A stretch of DNA of 64,000 nucleotides from Streptomyces sp. DH-12 (GTDB lineage Bacteria > Actinomycetota > Actinomycetes > Streptomycetales > Streptomycetaceae), in NCBI RefSeq assembly GCF_002899455.1, contig NZ_PPFB01000001.1, positions 2,046,001 to 2,110,000 on the forward strand, in the 5' to 3' direction. The notes under the pieces are model-generated. The model was given only the letters and a program-made list of their open reading frames with translations, had not been told where the DNA came from and searched no databases. A program made the position numbers and the translations under genes. This document shows positions 43,323 to 51,395 of the stretch, piece after piece. Numbering within the stretch: the first letter of the stretch is position 1; every line of letters starts with the position of its first letter.

Positions 43323-44525
43323 TCAGTGGCCGGGGACGACGCCCGACAGTTCGTTGGTGCTCTTCGGCAGGGTGACGGAGGTGATCCTCTTCCCCGTCTC
43401 CACGTCGATGGCGTGCAGCGCCTTCTTACCGGGCTCGGAGACGTACGCGACGTGTCCGCGGACGAACAGGGCGGGCCGGGCCTGCTGCCAGTCCAGCGGC
43501 TCCTGCCACTGGCCCACGGCGGGGATCTTCTTCTCGACCTTCCCGGTGTTCGGGTCGATGACGTGGACGGCACCGTCGGTGCCGAGGACCAGGGCCTCGC
43601 CGTGCGGGCCGCGGGCCAGCGAGCGGAAGGAGTAACTGGTGCCCAGGTCGACCAGGCGCAGCTTCATCTTCTCGGTGTCGATGAGGGAGATGCGGGTGGG
43701 ACGCTCCAGCTCGGCCTCCGGGTCGGTCTTGTAGTCGCCCAGGAGGACCGGCGAGACGTCGCTGCCGGCCTGGTTGCCGATGCGGCCGTAGGCGTCGGGT
43801 GCGTCGATCTTGGTGAACTCGCCGTCCTTGTAGATCAGGATGCCGTCCTCGCAGCCGACGGCGACGGCTTCGTTCTCGGCTGCCGCCTCGCCGTGGACGC
43901 CGGGGCAGTTCTCGTTGCGCGCGATCTCCTTGCCGTTCTCGTCCAGCACCAGCGCGCCGGTGCGCTTCTCCTCGGTGCCCAGGGTGCTCAGGAGTTCGCC
44001 GTTGGCCAGCTCGATGGCGACGCCGTGGTGCGGCTCGGCGGAGGTGTAGGTGCGTCCTTCCGGCTTCCTGCCGGTGCTCAGGTCGGCGGGGTCGAAGACG
44101 TTGACCTCTCCGGTGCCGTCGGTGAAGAGCACCGTCTTGCCGGCGTGACGGACCACGTGGCCGGGCTTGGCGCCCTTGTACTCGATGCCGGTGAAGGCCT
44201 GGCCGGTGGCGTCCAGGACGCGGAAGCCGCTGTCGGTGGAGACGACGACGTGGTCCTCGTCGCCCGCGGGGTTGACCCGGTTGAAGCCGGGAAGCTCGAT
44301 GGTCCCGGCGAGCTTCAGGCTCTCGCCGTCGAGGATGTACAGGCCGCCGTCGAAGGTGGCGACCAGCGGGTCCTCGACCGCCACCGCGGGCGTGGCGCTC
44401 GCGGTTCCGTCGGACTCGGCGCCGGTGGCGGAGGAGTCCCCTCCGCCGCAGGCGGTCAGGACGGTGGAGACCGCCAGGGCCAGTGCCGTGCCCGTGAGGG
44501 CTCTGCCGCGTATCGACTTGTTCAT
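43323..44525 (-). CDS. aztD: Zinc metallochaperone lipoprotein AztD
   Basis: This 400-residue lipoprotein has a lipobox L-T-A-C near residue 26 after a hydrophobic core. The mature part has repeated beta-blade-like segments (V-V-S-T-D-S-G-F-R-V-L, G-I-L-I-Y-K-D-G, V-H-V-I-D-P-N-T-G), consistent with the propeller fold of AztD. Histidines in E-P-H-H-G-V near residue 160 and the G-V-H-G-E motif could bind zinc. AztD hands zinc to the AztC binding protein outside the membrane. ATG 44525 follows AAAGGAA. It is last in the minus-strand run aztB-lipoprotein-aztC-aztD, 89 bases after aztC. Confidence 0.87.
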   Translation of the reverse strand: MNKSIRGRALTGTALALAVSTVLTACGGGDSSATGAESDGTASATPAVAVEDPLVATFDGGLYILDGESLKLAGTIELPGFNRVNPAGDEDHVVVSTDSGFRVLDATGQAFTGIEYKGAKPGHVVRHAGKTVLFTDGTGEVNVFDPADLSTGRKPEGRTYTSAEPHHGVAIELANGELLSTLGTEEKRTGALVLDENGKEIARNENCPGVHGEAAAENEAVAVGCEDGILIYKDGEFTKIDAPDAYGRIGNQAGSDVSPVLLGDYKTDPEAELERPTRISLIDTEKMKLRLVDLGTSYSFRSLARGPHGEALVLGTDGAVHVIDPNTGKVEKKIPAVGQWQEPLDWQQARPALFVRGHVAYVSEPGKKALHAIDVETGKRITSVTLPKSTNELSGVVPGH

Positions 44526-44614
44526 CAGCGTGTTCCTTTCTGCACCGCGCGGTGGCGGCATGAGGGCATGACGTGCCGGCGTCCGATGGCCGGTGCGCCG
44601 GGAGGCTCGGAGGG

Positions 44615-45595
44615 TCAGTCGCCGGTCAGGCCGGCGACCATGGCGGTGGTGTTGGCGCGCATCATCCGCAGGTAGGTGTCGGCGCCCCCGCCCTCGGCGG
44701 TCAGGGACTCCGAGTGGAGCTCGACGACGCGGACCCCGCCGCCCATCTCCGTCCGCAGCACCTCGGCGAGCCGTCCGGGCTGGGAGGAGTCGGCGAAGAC
44801 GGTGCGTACGCCCGCCCTCTCCATCGCCTCGGTGAGGGAGCGCAGGTCCGAGGAGCTGGGTGAGGCCAGCGTGGTGCCGCTGGGGATGACCGCGCCGATC
44901 ACCTCGAAGCCGAAGCGGTCGGCGAGGTAACCGAAGACGTGGTGGTTGGTGACGAGGACCCGCCGGTCCGCGGGCACCCGGCCGAAGGACTTCTCCATCC
45001 AGGTGGTGAGCTCCGCGAGGTGCTTCGCGTAGCGCTCGGCGTTGGCGCGTATCGTGTCGGCGTCGACGCCGTCGACGTGCTTGATGATCTGGTCGGCCAT
45101 CAGGCCGGTGACCTTGCGCACCCGGTCGGGGTCGGTCCAGAAGTGCGGGTCGGGCTGCCCTGCCTCGCCCTCGGGGCCGCCGTCGTCGGCGGTGTGGAAG
45201 GCGAGCGGGTCGGCCGCCTCGCCGGCCGCGAAGGTCGCGACCCCGGACTCGCGGGCGGCGGCCACGTGCCGCAGGACGTTCTCCTCCAGGCCCAGGCCGT
45301 TGTAGACGACGAGGTCGGCCTGTTCCAGCTCGGCTGCCTGCACCGCCGACAGACCGAAGGAGTGCGGGTCGGCGTTGGGCTTCATCAGGACGGTGACGTC
45401 GGCCTCGCCGCCGACGACCTTCCGGGTGACGTCGCCGAGGATGTTGGTCGTGACGACGATGCCGGGACGGTCGTCGCCGGTGGTGGTGCAGGCGGTGGCG
45501 GTCGCGGCTGTCACGAGGGCGAGCAGGCCCGCGATCAGGTGGCGCAGGCGTGCGATGCCCACCCGTGCGCGCTGCTTCGTCTCGGTACGGCTCAT
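44615..45595 (-). CDS. aztC: Zinc ABC transporter substrate-binding lipoprotein AztC
   Basis: This 326-residue cluster A-I metal-binding protein has a signal ending in the lipobox T-A-T-A-C near residue 36. Zinc ligand candidates are His in N-A-D-P-H-S-F near residue 75, H-F-W near 150, N-H-H-V-F near 216 and an Asp in F-A-D-S-S near 292. There is no long His-rich loop of the ZnuA kind, in keeping with the AztC class. ATG 45595 overlaps the stop of the preceding lipoprotein gene by four bases. Manganese is a possible alternative ligand, but the AztD neighbour and Zur-like box favour zinc. Confidence 0.88.
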   Translation of the reverse strand: MSRTETKQRARVGIARLRHLIAGLLALVTAATATACTTTGDDRPGIVVTTNILGDVTRKVVGGEADVTVLMKPNADPHSFGLSAVQAAELEQADLVVYNGLGLEENVLRHVAAARESGVATFAAGEAADPLAFHTADDGGPEGEAGQPDPHFWTDPDRVRKVTGLMADQIIKHVDGVDADTIRANAERYAKHLAELTTWMEKSFGRVPADRRVLVTNHHVFGYLADRFGFEVIGAVIPSGTTLASPSSSDLRSLTEAMERAGVRTVFADSSQPGRLAEVLRTEMGGGVRVVELHSESLTAEGGGADTYLRMMRANTTAMVAGLTGD

Positions 45596-46824
45596 CGTCC
45601 GGTCTCCGCCATGAGGACGGGCTTGACGTCCAGGTCGAAGGAGCGCGCGATGCGCAGGCCGTCGTTGTAGTCGATCTCGAACACCCTCTTGCCCTCCGGG
45701 TCGTTGACGTAGGCGCGGCTGCGGTCGACCTCGATGACGGGGGCGCTGCCGCCGGCGCCGGCCCGTTTCCGGTCCGTCAGCAGCGGCTCGGTCCGCGCGG
45801 TCTGCTTCCCGGTGGCGATGTCGTAGCCGTGCAGCGAGCCGTCGGTCTCCAGGACGAGCAACGGGGAGCCCTCCCCGGCCGTGTTGGCCGCGACGACCGG
45901 CCCGGTGTCCACCCGTGTCCAGGTCCGCTCGGTGACGTCGAGGACCCAGACGGCGTCTCCGGCCGCGGCGGTGAGGGTGTCGCTGCCGGGGCGGTGGCGG
46001 AGGACGGTGGCCCGCTCCTTCGCCGGGACGTCCTGTCCGTACGGGATCTTCTCGGCGGTGAAGGCGCCGCTCCGAGCCCGGACGAGCAGGGCGCCGTCGG
46101 CGCAGCCGAGGATCACGCCGCGTCCGGTGACGGCGTCGCCCCGGGGCTCCTCGCACGTCACGTCCGGTGAGGCGACGCGCTCTCCCTCGCGGTCGAGGAC
46201 GACGAGTCCGGTCGTGCCGCCCTTGTCCGCGAAGGCCAGCAGGTGCTCCTCGTACGGGACGACGGCGCCGGTGTAAGTGCCCGGCAGCGTACGGGAAGAG
46301 GCGATCCGTCCCTTCTCCAGCTCGCCGCGGTCGTAGAGGAGGGCGCGGCCGTCCTCGTCGGTCACCGCGGTCACGGCGGCGTCGCTGCGCACCTGGGCCC
46401 GGCTGCCCGCGGGAAGCTCACCGACGTCCCGTGCCGCCGCGCTGTAGTAGTGGACGTGGTCCCCGTGGTCCACCATCCAGGCTCCGCCGTCGAGGACGTG
46501 CGTGCCGCCGGACGTGTGGAGGTAGCCGAACCTGCCGTCCGTCCACAGCCGGACGGCGTCCTTCACCGGGGCCGTCCTGTGCGCCTTGCCGGTGATGAGG
46601 TCGAGGATCCTGGTGTCGCCGCTGTCGGGGTCGTTCAGGAGGAGCCGGGACTGCTGCTCGGCGGCCTCCCGGGCTCCTTCGACGTACCCGTGCGGGGTCG
46701 CGGACGGGGAACTCGCGGCGGGCCGTGCGGCGCTGTTCCCCTCTCCCGCACAGCTCGTGGTGAGCAGCGCGGTGAGCACCAGTGCGGCCGATGCCCACGG
46801 AGTGACGTTTCTGCGGACGGTCAT
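45592..46824 (-). CDS. AztD-like beta-propeller lipoprotein, extra copy in zinc operon
   Basis: This 410-residue lipoprotein has the lipobox L-L-T-T-S-C near residue 25. The mature part has the same blade-type repeats as AztD (V-L-D-R-E-G-E, G-A-L-L-V, V-W-V-L-D-V, I-A-T-G-K-Q). A His cluster H-G-D-H-V-H near residue 121 could bind metal. It sits between aztB and aztC and is coupled to aztC by a four-base overlap. I read it as an AztD paralogue that helps collect zinc; a different metal or structural role is possible. The start ATG 46824 is only 20 bases after the aztB stop. Confidence 0.78.
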   Translation of the reverse strand: MTVRRNVTPWASAALVLTALLTTSCAGEGNSAARPAASSPSATPHGYVEGAREAAEQQSRLLLNDPDSGDTRILDLITGKAHRTAPVKDAVRLWTDGRFGYLHTSGGTHVLDGGAWMVDHGDHVHYYSAAARDVGELPAGSRAQVRSDAAVTAVTDEDGRALLYDRGELEKGRIASSRTLPGTYTGAVVPYEEHLLAFADKGGTTGLVVLDREGERVASPDVTCEEPRGDAVTGRGVILGCADGALLVRARSGAFTAEKIPYGQDVPAKERATVLRHRPGSDTLTAAAGDAVWVLDVTERTWTRVDTGPVVAANTAGEGSPLLVLETDGSLHGYDIATGKQTARTEPLLTDRKRAGAGGSAPVIEVDRSRAYVNDPEGKRVFEIDYNDGLRIARSFDLDVKPVLMAETGR

Positions 46825-46844
46825 GACGATCGCCTCGGCTTCTT

Positions 46845-47705
46845 TCAGTTGACTTCGAGTACGGGGACCGGGGCGTGGACGCGGCGCGTACGGCGGTCAC
46901 GCAGGCCGGACAGCAGGTGGGAGAGGAAGAACAGGCTCACCGCGAGAGCGGCGACGGTCGCGCCGGCCGCGGTGCTCAGGTGCCAGGACAGCAGCAGGCC
47001 GCCGAACGTGGCCGAGGTGCCGAGCAGGGCGGCGAGCGCCATGACCCCGCGCACGGAGCGGGCCCAGGGCAGGGCGGCCGCCGGCGGTGCGATGAGCAGC
47101 CCGAGGACCAGCAGTGTTCCGACGATGTGGAACGAGGCGACGATCGCCAGACCGAGCAGGCCGAGCAGCACCGCGTGGGCCAGGCGCGGCCGCAGCCCCA
47201 GGGTGTGGGCCTTGCGCTCGTCGAACGCCAGGGCCAGGAAGGCACGGTGGCCCAGCACCGACACCACCAGCGCCACGAGCAACGCCGCCGCGAGCACGAG
47301 GAGGTCCTGCTGCCGGACGGCGAGAACGTCGCCGAAGAGGAAACCGGTCAGGTCGACCGCGAAGGACTGCGAGCGCGACACGATGATCACGCCGAGCGAG
47401 AGCATGCCCACGAACAGCAGCCCGATGCCGGTGTCCTGGGACAGCCTCGGCGTACGGCCCAGCACGGTGACGCCGGCCGTCATGACGGCGGCGCTGACCA
47501 CCGCGCCCACCATCGGATTCCCCCCGAGGAGCGCGGCCGCCGCGACACCGGGAAGCAGCCCGTGGGACATGGCGTCACCGAGGAAGGCCATCCCTCTCAG
47601 CACCACCCAGGTGCCCGCCAACGCGCAGATGGCGGATACGAGCATCCCGCCCCACAGGGCCCGCTGCACAAAGGTCACCTCGAACGGGACCGTCAACCAA
47701 TCCAT
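46845..47705 (-). CDS. aztB: Zinc ABC transporter permease AztB
   Basis: This 286-residue ABC-3 type permease has about eight helices. The N-terminal pattern F-V-Q-R-A-L-W-G-G and the loop G-D-A-M-S-H-G-L-L-P-G-V-A near residue 50 are diagnostic, as is F-L-F-G-D-V-L-A near 123. It forms the zinc channel with AztA. The start is ATG 47705, which has no ribosome site; a TAGTCT -10-like hexamer (47718-47713 read on this strand) would put the transcript start on this ATG, so it may be leaderless. Confidence 0.88.
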   Translation of the reverse strand: MDWLTVPFEVTFVQRALWGGMLVSAICALAGTWVVLRGMAFLGDAMSHGLLPGVAAAALLGGNPMVGAVVSAAVMTAGVTVLGRTPRLSQDTGIGLLFVGMLSLGVIIVSRSQSFAVDLTGFLFGDVLAVRQQDLLVLAAALLVALVVSVLGHRAFLALAFDERKAHTLGLRPRLAHAVLLGLLGLAIVASFHIVGTLLVLGLLIAPPAAALPWARSVRGVMALAALLGTSATFGGLLLSWHLSTAAGATVAALAVSLFFLSHLLSGLRDRRTRRVHAPVPVLEVN

Positions 47706-47712
47706 GACCAGG

Positions 47713-47736
47713 AGACTACAATGAAAATCATGTTCA
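47713..47736. promoter_or_regulatory. Overlapping divergent aztA/aztB promoters with Zur-like box
   Basis: TGAAAATCATGTTCA at 47722-47736 differs by one base from the actinobacterial Zur consensus TGAAAATCATTTTCA. It overlaps a TACAAT -10-like element for aztA (47717-47722). A TAGTCT -10-like element for aztB lies on the other strand at 47713-47718. Zur with zinc bound here would block both directions. Confidence 0.68.
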
Positions 47737-48464
47737 AAGAACCGCCCCCCTCCCCCGCCCCGTCCCTCGGCCCGGCCGCCCGCATCCGCTTCTCGGAACT
47801 GTGCGCCGGCTATCCGGGGCGCCCGGTGCTCCGTCACGTCACCGGCGAGATACCCGAGTCGGCCACGACGGTGCTCGTCGGCCCGAACGGCAGCGGCAAG
47901 TCGACCCTGCTCGGCGTGCTCGCCGGTGTGATCAAGCCGACGTCCGGCGATCTCCTCCGCACCGGCGGCCGGCCGCCCGCCTTCGTACCTCAGCGCGGAG
48001 CGGTCGGTGACACCCTGCCGCTCACCGTTCGGCAGACCGTGGAGATGGGGCGCTGGGGCGAGCGCGGCCCGTGGCGCCGGCTGACCGCACGGGACCACGC
48101 GACCGTGGACACGGCGCTCGGCCGGCTCGGCATCGGCGACCTCGCCTCACGTCAGCTGGGCGAGCTCTCGGGCGGGCAGCGCCAACGCGCTCTCATCGCC
48201 CAAGGACTGGCGCAGGAGTCGGACCTGCTGCTCCTCGACGAGCCGACCACCGGCCTGGACCCGGAGGCGAGGGAGCGGATCGGGGCCCTGCTGACGGCGC
48301 TCGCCGCCGACGGGGTGACGGTCGTCCAGGCCACGCATGACCTCGAGGTGGCGCGCGCGGCGGACGCCTGCCTCCTGCTCCAGGACGGTCACCTCGCCGA
48401 GCAGGGGCGTCCGGAGCAGGTTCTCACCACGTCGGCGCTGACCCGGGTCTGGCAAGCGCTCTGA
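47721..48464 (+). CDS. aztA: Zinc ABC transporter ATP-binding protein AztA
   Basis: This ATPase of about 247 residues has Walker A G-P-N-G-S-G-K-S (Lys60), signature L-S-G-G-Q-R-Q-R near residue 152 and Walker B L-L-L-L-D-E-P near 172. A proline-rich N-terminus of about 25 residues precedes the fold. ATG 47721 is preceded by AGGAG at six bases, but ATG 47730 is an alternative: TACAAT at 47717-47722 would place the transcript start at about 47729-47730, giving a leaderless message. It energises the AztB/AztC system encoded on the other strand. Confidence 0.9.
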   Translation: MKIMFKEPPPSPAPSLGPAARIRFSELCAGYPGRPVLRHVTGEIPESATTVLVGPNGSGKSTLLGVLAGVIKPTSGDLLRTGGRPPAFVPQRGAVGDTLPLTVRQTVEMGRWGERGPWRRLTARDHATVDTALGRLGIGDLASRQLGELSGGQRQRALIAQGLAQESDLLLLDEPTTGLDPEARERIGALLTALAADGVTVVQATHDLEVARAADACLLLQDGHLAEQGRPEQVLTTSALTRVWQAL

Positions 48465-48674
48465 GGAGCCCGGCACACGCGACCGCGCAGGCCGGGCCGG
48501 CACGGCCGGCCGGCGCGTGGGGCCCGGGTGTGCCACCGGGACAGCAGGCCCGGTCCTGTGCGACCGCCTGCCCGGTCCGCGTTCACACCGAGGGCGGACA
48601 TCAGCAACGGCTCGTCGCCGGGGTCCGCCTCGTACGCGTCGGCGCCCGGCCCCGGACATCTGCCGGGCTATGGC

Positions 48675-50360
48675 TCAGGCGTCGATGATGACGGGGATGA
48701 TGAGGGGCTTGCGACGGTAGGTGCGGAACGCCCAGTTCGCCACGGCACGGGCGATGAGCTGTTCGAGCTGGTGCGCGTCCCCGACGCCTTCCTCGGCCGC
48801 GGTGGCCAGGGTCTTCTCGATGACGGGAACGACCGGTTCGAAGGTGGTGTCGTCGTGGACGAAGCCGCGGGCCAGGAAGTCGGGGGCCTCGGCGAGGGCG
48901 CCGGTGTCCGCGTCGACGATCGCCACCACCGTGACGACGCCTTCCTCCGCGAGGGTGAGGCGGTCCTTGAGGGACGCTTCGGTGGCGCCGCCGACCTCCA
49001 TGCCGTCCACGTAGACGTTGCCGGCGGGAACCTTGCCGGTGACGGTCGCGCGCCCGTCGACGAGGTCGACGACGACGCCGTCCTCGGCGATGACGACCCG
49101 GTCGGGATCGACGCCGGTACGGATGGCGAGGTCGCCGTTGGCCCGCAGGTGGCGCCATTCGCCGTGCACCGGCATGACGTGGCGGGGTTTGACGATGTTG
49201 TAGCAGTAGACGAGTTCGCCGGCACTGGCGTGCCCGGAGACGTGCACTTTCGCGTTGCCCTTGTGGACCACGTGGGCGCCCCACCGGGTGAGTCCGTTGA
49301 TCACCCGGTAGATGGCGTTCTCGTTGCCGGGGATGAGGGAGCTGGCGAGCAGGACGGTGTCGCCCTTGCCGATGCGGATCATGTGGTCGCGGTTGGCCAT
49401 CCGCGACAGCGCGGCCATCGGTTCGCCCTGGGAGCCGGTGCACACCAGAGTGACCTTGTGGTCCGGGAGCTTCTCCAGCTCCTTCGTGCTCACGACCAGA
49501 CCGGAGGGGACCTTCAGGTAGCCCAGGTCCCGGGCGATGCCCATGTTGCGGACCATCGACCGGCCGACGAAGGCGACCTTGCGGCCGTGCTGGTGGGCGG
49601 CGTCCAGGACCTGCTGGATGCGGTGCACATGGCTGGCGAAGCTGGAGACGATGACCCGGCGCGGCGCGGTGCGCATCACCTGCTCGATCGCCGGGTTCAG
49701 CTCACGCTCGGAGGTGGTGAAGCCGGGCACCTCGGCGTTGGTGGAGTCGGTGAGGAACAGGTCCACGCCCTCCTCGCCGAGGCGGGCGAAGGCGCGCAGA
49801 TCGGTGATGCGGTCGTCGAGGGGGAACTGGTCCATCTTGAAGTCGCCGGTGTGCAGCACCATCCCGGCCCGGGTGCGGATCGCGACCGCGAGGCTGTCGG
49901 GGATGGAGTGGTTGACCGCCACGAACTCGCAGTCGAACGGTCCCAGACCGCGCCGGTCGCCCTCCCGCACCCGGACCGTGCGCGGCCGGATGCCGTGCTC
50001 CTTGAGCTTGGCCTCCAGGAACGCCAGCGTCAGCCTGGAACCGACGACGGGGATGTCGGACCGCTCGCGCAACAGGTACGGCACGCCGCCGATGTGGTCC
50101 TCGTGGCCGTGGGTGAGCACCACGGCCACGACGTCGTCCAGCCGGTCCCGGATCGAGGTGAAGTCCGGCAGGATCACATCCACACCGGGCTGGGTCTCCT
50201 CGGGGAACAGCACGCCGCAGTCGACGACGAGCAGCTTGCCGGCGTGCTCGAAGACGGTCATGTTGCGGCCGATCTCGCCCAAGCCGCCCAGGGCGACGAC
50301 CCGCAGTCCTCCCTCGGGAAGGGGCGGCGCGGCTTTCAGCTCGGGATGCGGATGGCTCAT
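48675..50360 (-). CDS. rnj: Ribonuclease J
   Basis: This 561-residue beta-CASP metallo-beta-lactamase has the zinc motif H-G-H-E-D-H with His84 as first ligand, and G-D-F-K-M-D (second metal aspartate) near 172. The beta-CASP domain carries S-S-F-A-S-H-V-H near 250, and H-V-S-G-H-A-S-A-G-E near 370 is another hallmark. It degrades and matures RNA with 5'-to-3' exonuclease and endonuclease activity. ATG 50360 has GAAGG close before it. The neighbours are an RNA helicase and a cold-shock protein. Confidence 0.93.
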   Translation of the reverse strand: MSHPHPELKAAPPLPEGGLRVVALGGLGEIGRNMTVFEHAGKLLVVDCGVLFPEETQPGVDVILPDFTSIRDRLDDVVAVVLTHGHEDHIGGVPYLLRERSDIPVVGSRLTLAFLEAKLKEHGIRPRTVRVREGDRRGLGPFDCEFVAVNHSIPDSLAVAIRTRAGMVLHTGDFKMDQFPLDDRITDLRAFARLGEEGVDLFLTDSTNAEVPGFTTSERELNPAIEQVMRTAPRRVIVSSFASHVHRIQQVLDAAHQHGRKVAFVGRSMVRNMGIARDLGYLKVPSGLVVSTKELEKLPDHKVTLVCTGSQGEPMAALSRMANRDHMIRIGKGDTVLLASSLIPGNENAIYRVINGLTRWGAHVVHKGNAKVHVSGHASAGELVYCYNIVKPRHVMPVHGEWRHLRANGDLAIRTGVDPDRVVIAEDGVVVDLVDGRATVTGKVPAGNVYVDGMEVGGATEASLKDRLTLAEEGVVTVVAIVDADTGALAEAPDFLARGFVHDDTTFEPVVPVIEKTLATAAEEGVGDAHQLEQLIARAVANWAFRTYRRKPLIIPVIIDA

Positions 50361-50516
50361 GCCTTCACGGTACCCGGAGAGTGGGCGGCGTGATCCATCA
50401 CCTGTGCGCTCCCTCCTTCCCGGCGGTCCGGGCACCCGCATCTGCGGCGCCGGGACCGTGGGGACTGCAGCTGCTCCGGCCACCGACCCGCCGCCGCGCC
50501 GGGAGCGGCACGTCAC

Positions 50517-50560
50517 GCGGTGAGGGTCCTGCCGGCACGTGCCGGCAGGACCCTCACCGC
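50517..50560. terminator. 44-bp perfect palindrome terminator
   Basis: The sequence is an exact palindrome of 22 bases per arm with no spacer (centre GCAC|GTGC). It ends 28 bases beyond the stop of the small gene at 50589. An RNA hairpin here would be extremely stable, ending the minus-strand transcript that starts near 52900; it also lies upstream of rnj. Confidence 0.78.
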
Positions 50561-50588
50561 TCCGTTCGGTTCCCGCTCGTCCCGTCGG

Positions 50589-50897
50589 TCAGCCGGACGA
50601 GGGGGTGCCGAGCAGTGCGGACGCCCGCTGCAACGGGCTGTCCACGCGCGCGGGTGCGGCCTCGGGAAGGGTGCGACAGGTGAAGCCGAGCCGGGACATG
50701 GCCCGCAGGACCTCGCCGACGCTGAAATCGCGCCGGTCCTGGCGGGTGACGACCTCGCCGACCTGCTTGGCGGGGTAGTGGCGTCGTCCGATGATCACGG
50801 ACTCGCCGGTGACCGGTTCGGGCCTGACGCCCTTCATCGATTCCAGTACGCCGCTCTTGGTCAGGTCGAACGGGAAGCGGGCGATGACACAGCGCAT
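50589..50897 (-). CDS. SCO5918-like small conserved protein
   Basis: This 102-residue protein has the distinctive start M-R-C-V-I-A-R-F-P-F-D-L-T-K and the conserved I-I-G-R-R-H-Y-P-A-K-Q-V-G near residue 36, recalling a small Streptomyces family found beside CBS and DEAD-box genes. No enzyme motif or membrane helix is seen. ATG 50897 has a GTGAGG site close by. It lies 47 bases after the CBS gene and is the last of the helicase run. The family resemblance is from memory; its function is unknown. Confidence 0.72.
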   Translation of the reverse strand: MRCVIARFPFDLTKSGVLESMKGVRPEPVTGESVIIGRRHYPAKQVGEVVTRQDRRDFSVGEVLRAMSRLGFTCRTLPEAAPARVDSPLQRASALLGTPSSG

Positions 50898-50944
50898 GAT
50901 GCCTCACAGGGAGAGGAGGGACGGGGCCGACCGCCGTAAGCGGT

Positions 50945-51349
50945 TCAGCGGGAGAGGGCGAGGACACCCAGGGCGTTGCCCTGTTCGTCGGCCACGGGCA
51001 GGGCCCCGGGCCGGCGGCGCCGCACCGCACGCTCGGCCTCGGCCCCCGTGGTCAGCGGCGAGGCGAAGGGAGCGATGACGTCGGCGATGTCACGCAGACG
51101 GATCCGGTCCATGTAACCGGAGCTGTCACGAACGGCCGTGAGCCGGGCCCGGGTGACCAGACCGGTGCACAGACCGTCGTCGTCGCAGACGACCAGATGA
51201 GCCGTACGGGCGGCGGCCATCACGGACAGTGCCACCTCCACGGTCATGTCCTCCCAGACCTGCGGTCCGGCCGCTTTCACGGTGTCGGCCACCGTGCCGT
51301 GCACGCGGTGGGCGTTCTCCGGACGGACCTGCGTCTGGACCAGCGTCAA
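50945..51349 (-). CDS. CBS-domain pair protein
   Basis: This 134-residue protein consists of two CBS motifs (about 10-65 and 70-130), which commonly bind adenosine nucleotides and sense energy state. Visible parts are M-T-V-E-V-A-L-S-V-M near residue 33 and A-L-P-V-A-D-E-Q-G-N-A-L-G-V near 117. I chose TTG 51349 because AGGAGG lies six bases before it and the family begins M-T-L-V-Q-T-Q; the open frame extends further but without a site. The target it regulates is unknown, perhaps the adjacent helicase. Confidence 0.84.
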   Translation of the reverse strand: MTLVQTQVRPENAHRVHGTVADTVKAAGPQVWEDMTVEVALSVMAAARTAHLVVCDDDGLCTGLVTRARLTAVRDSSGYMDRIRLRDIADVIAPFASPLTTGAEAERAVRRRRPGALPVADEQGNALGVLALSR

Positions 51350-51395
51350 AGGGTGCCTCCTGCGGAGATGGGCCGGCTTTCTGATCACGAGGGTT

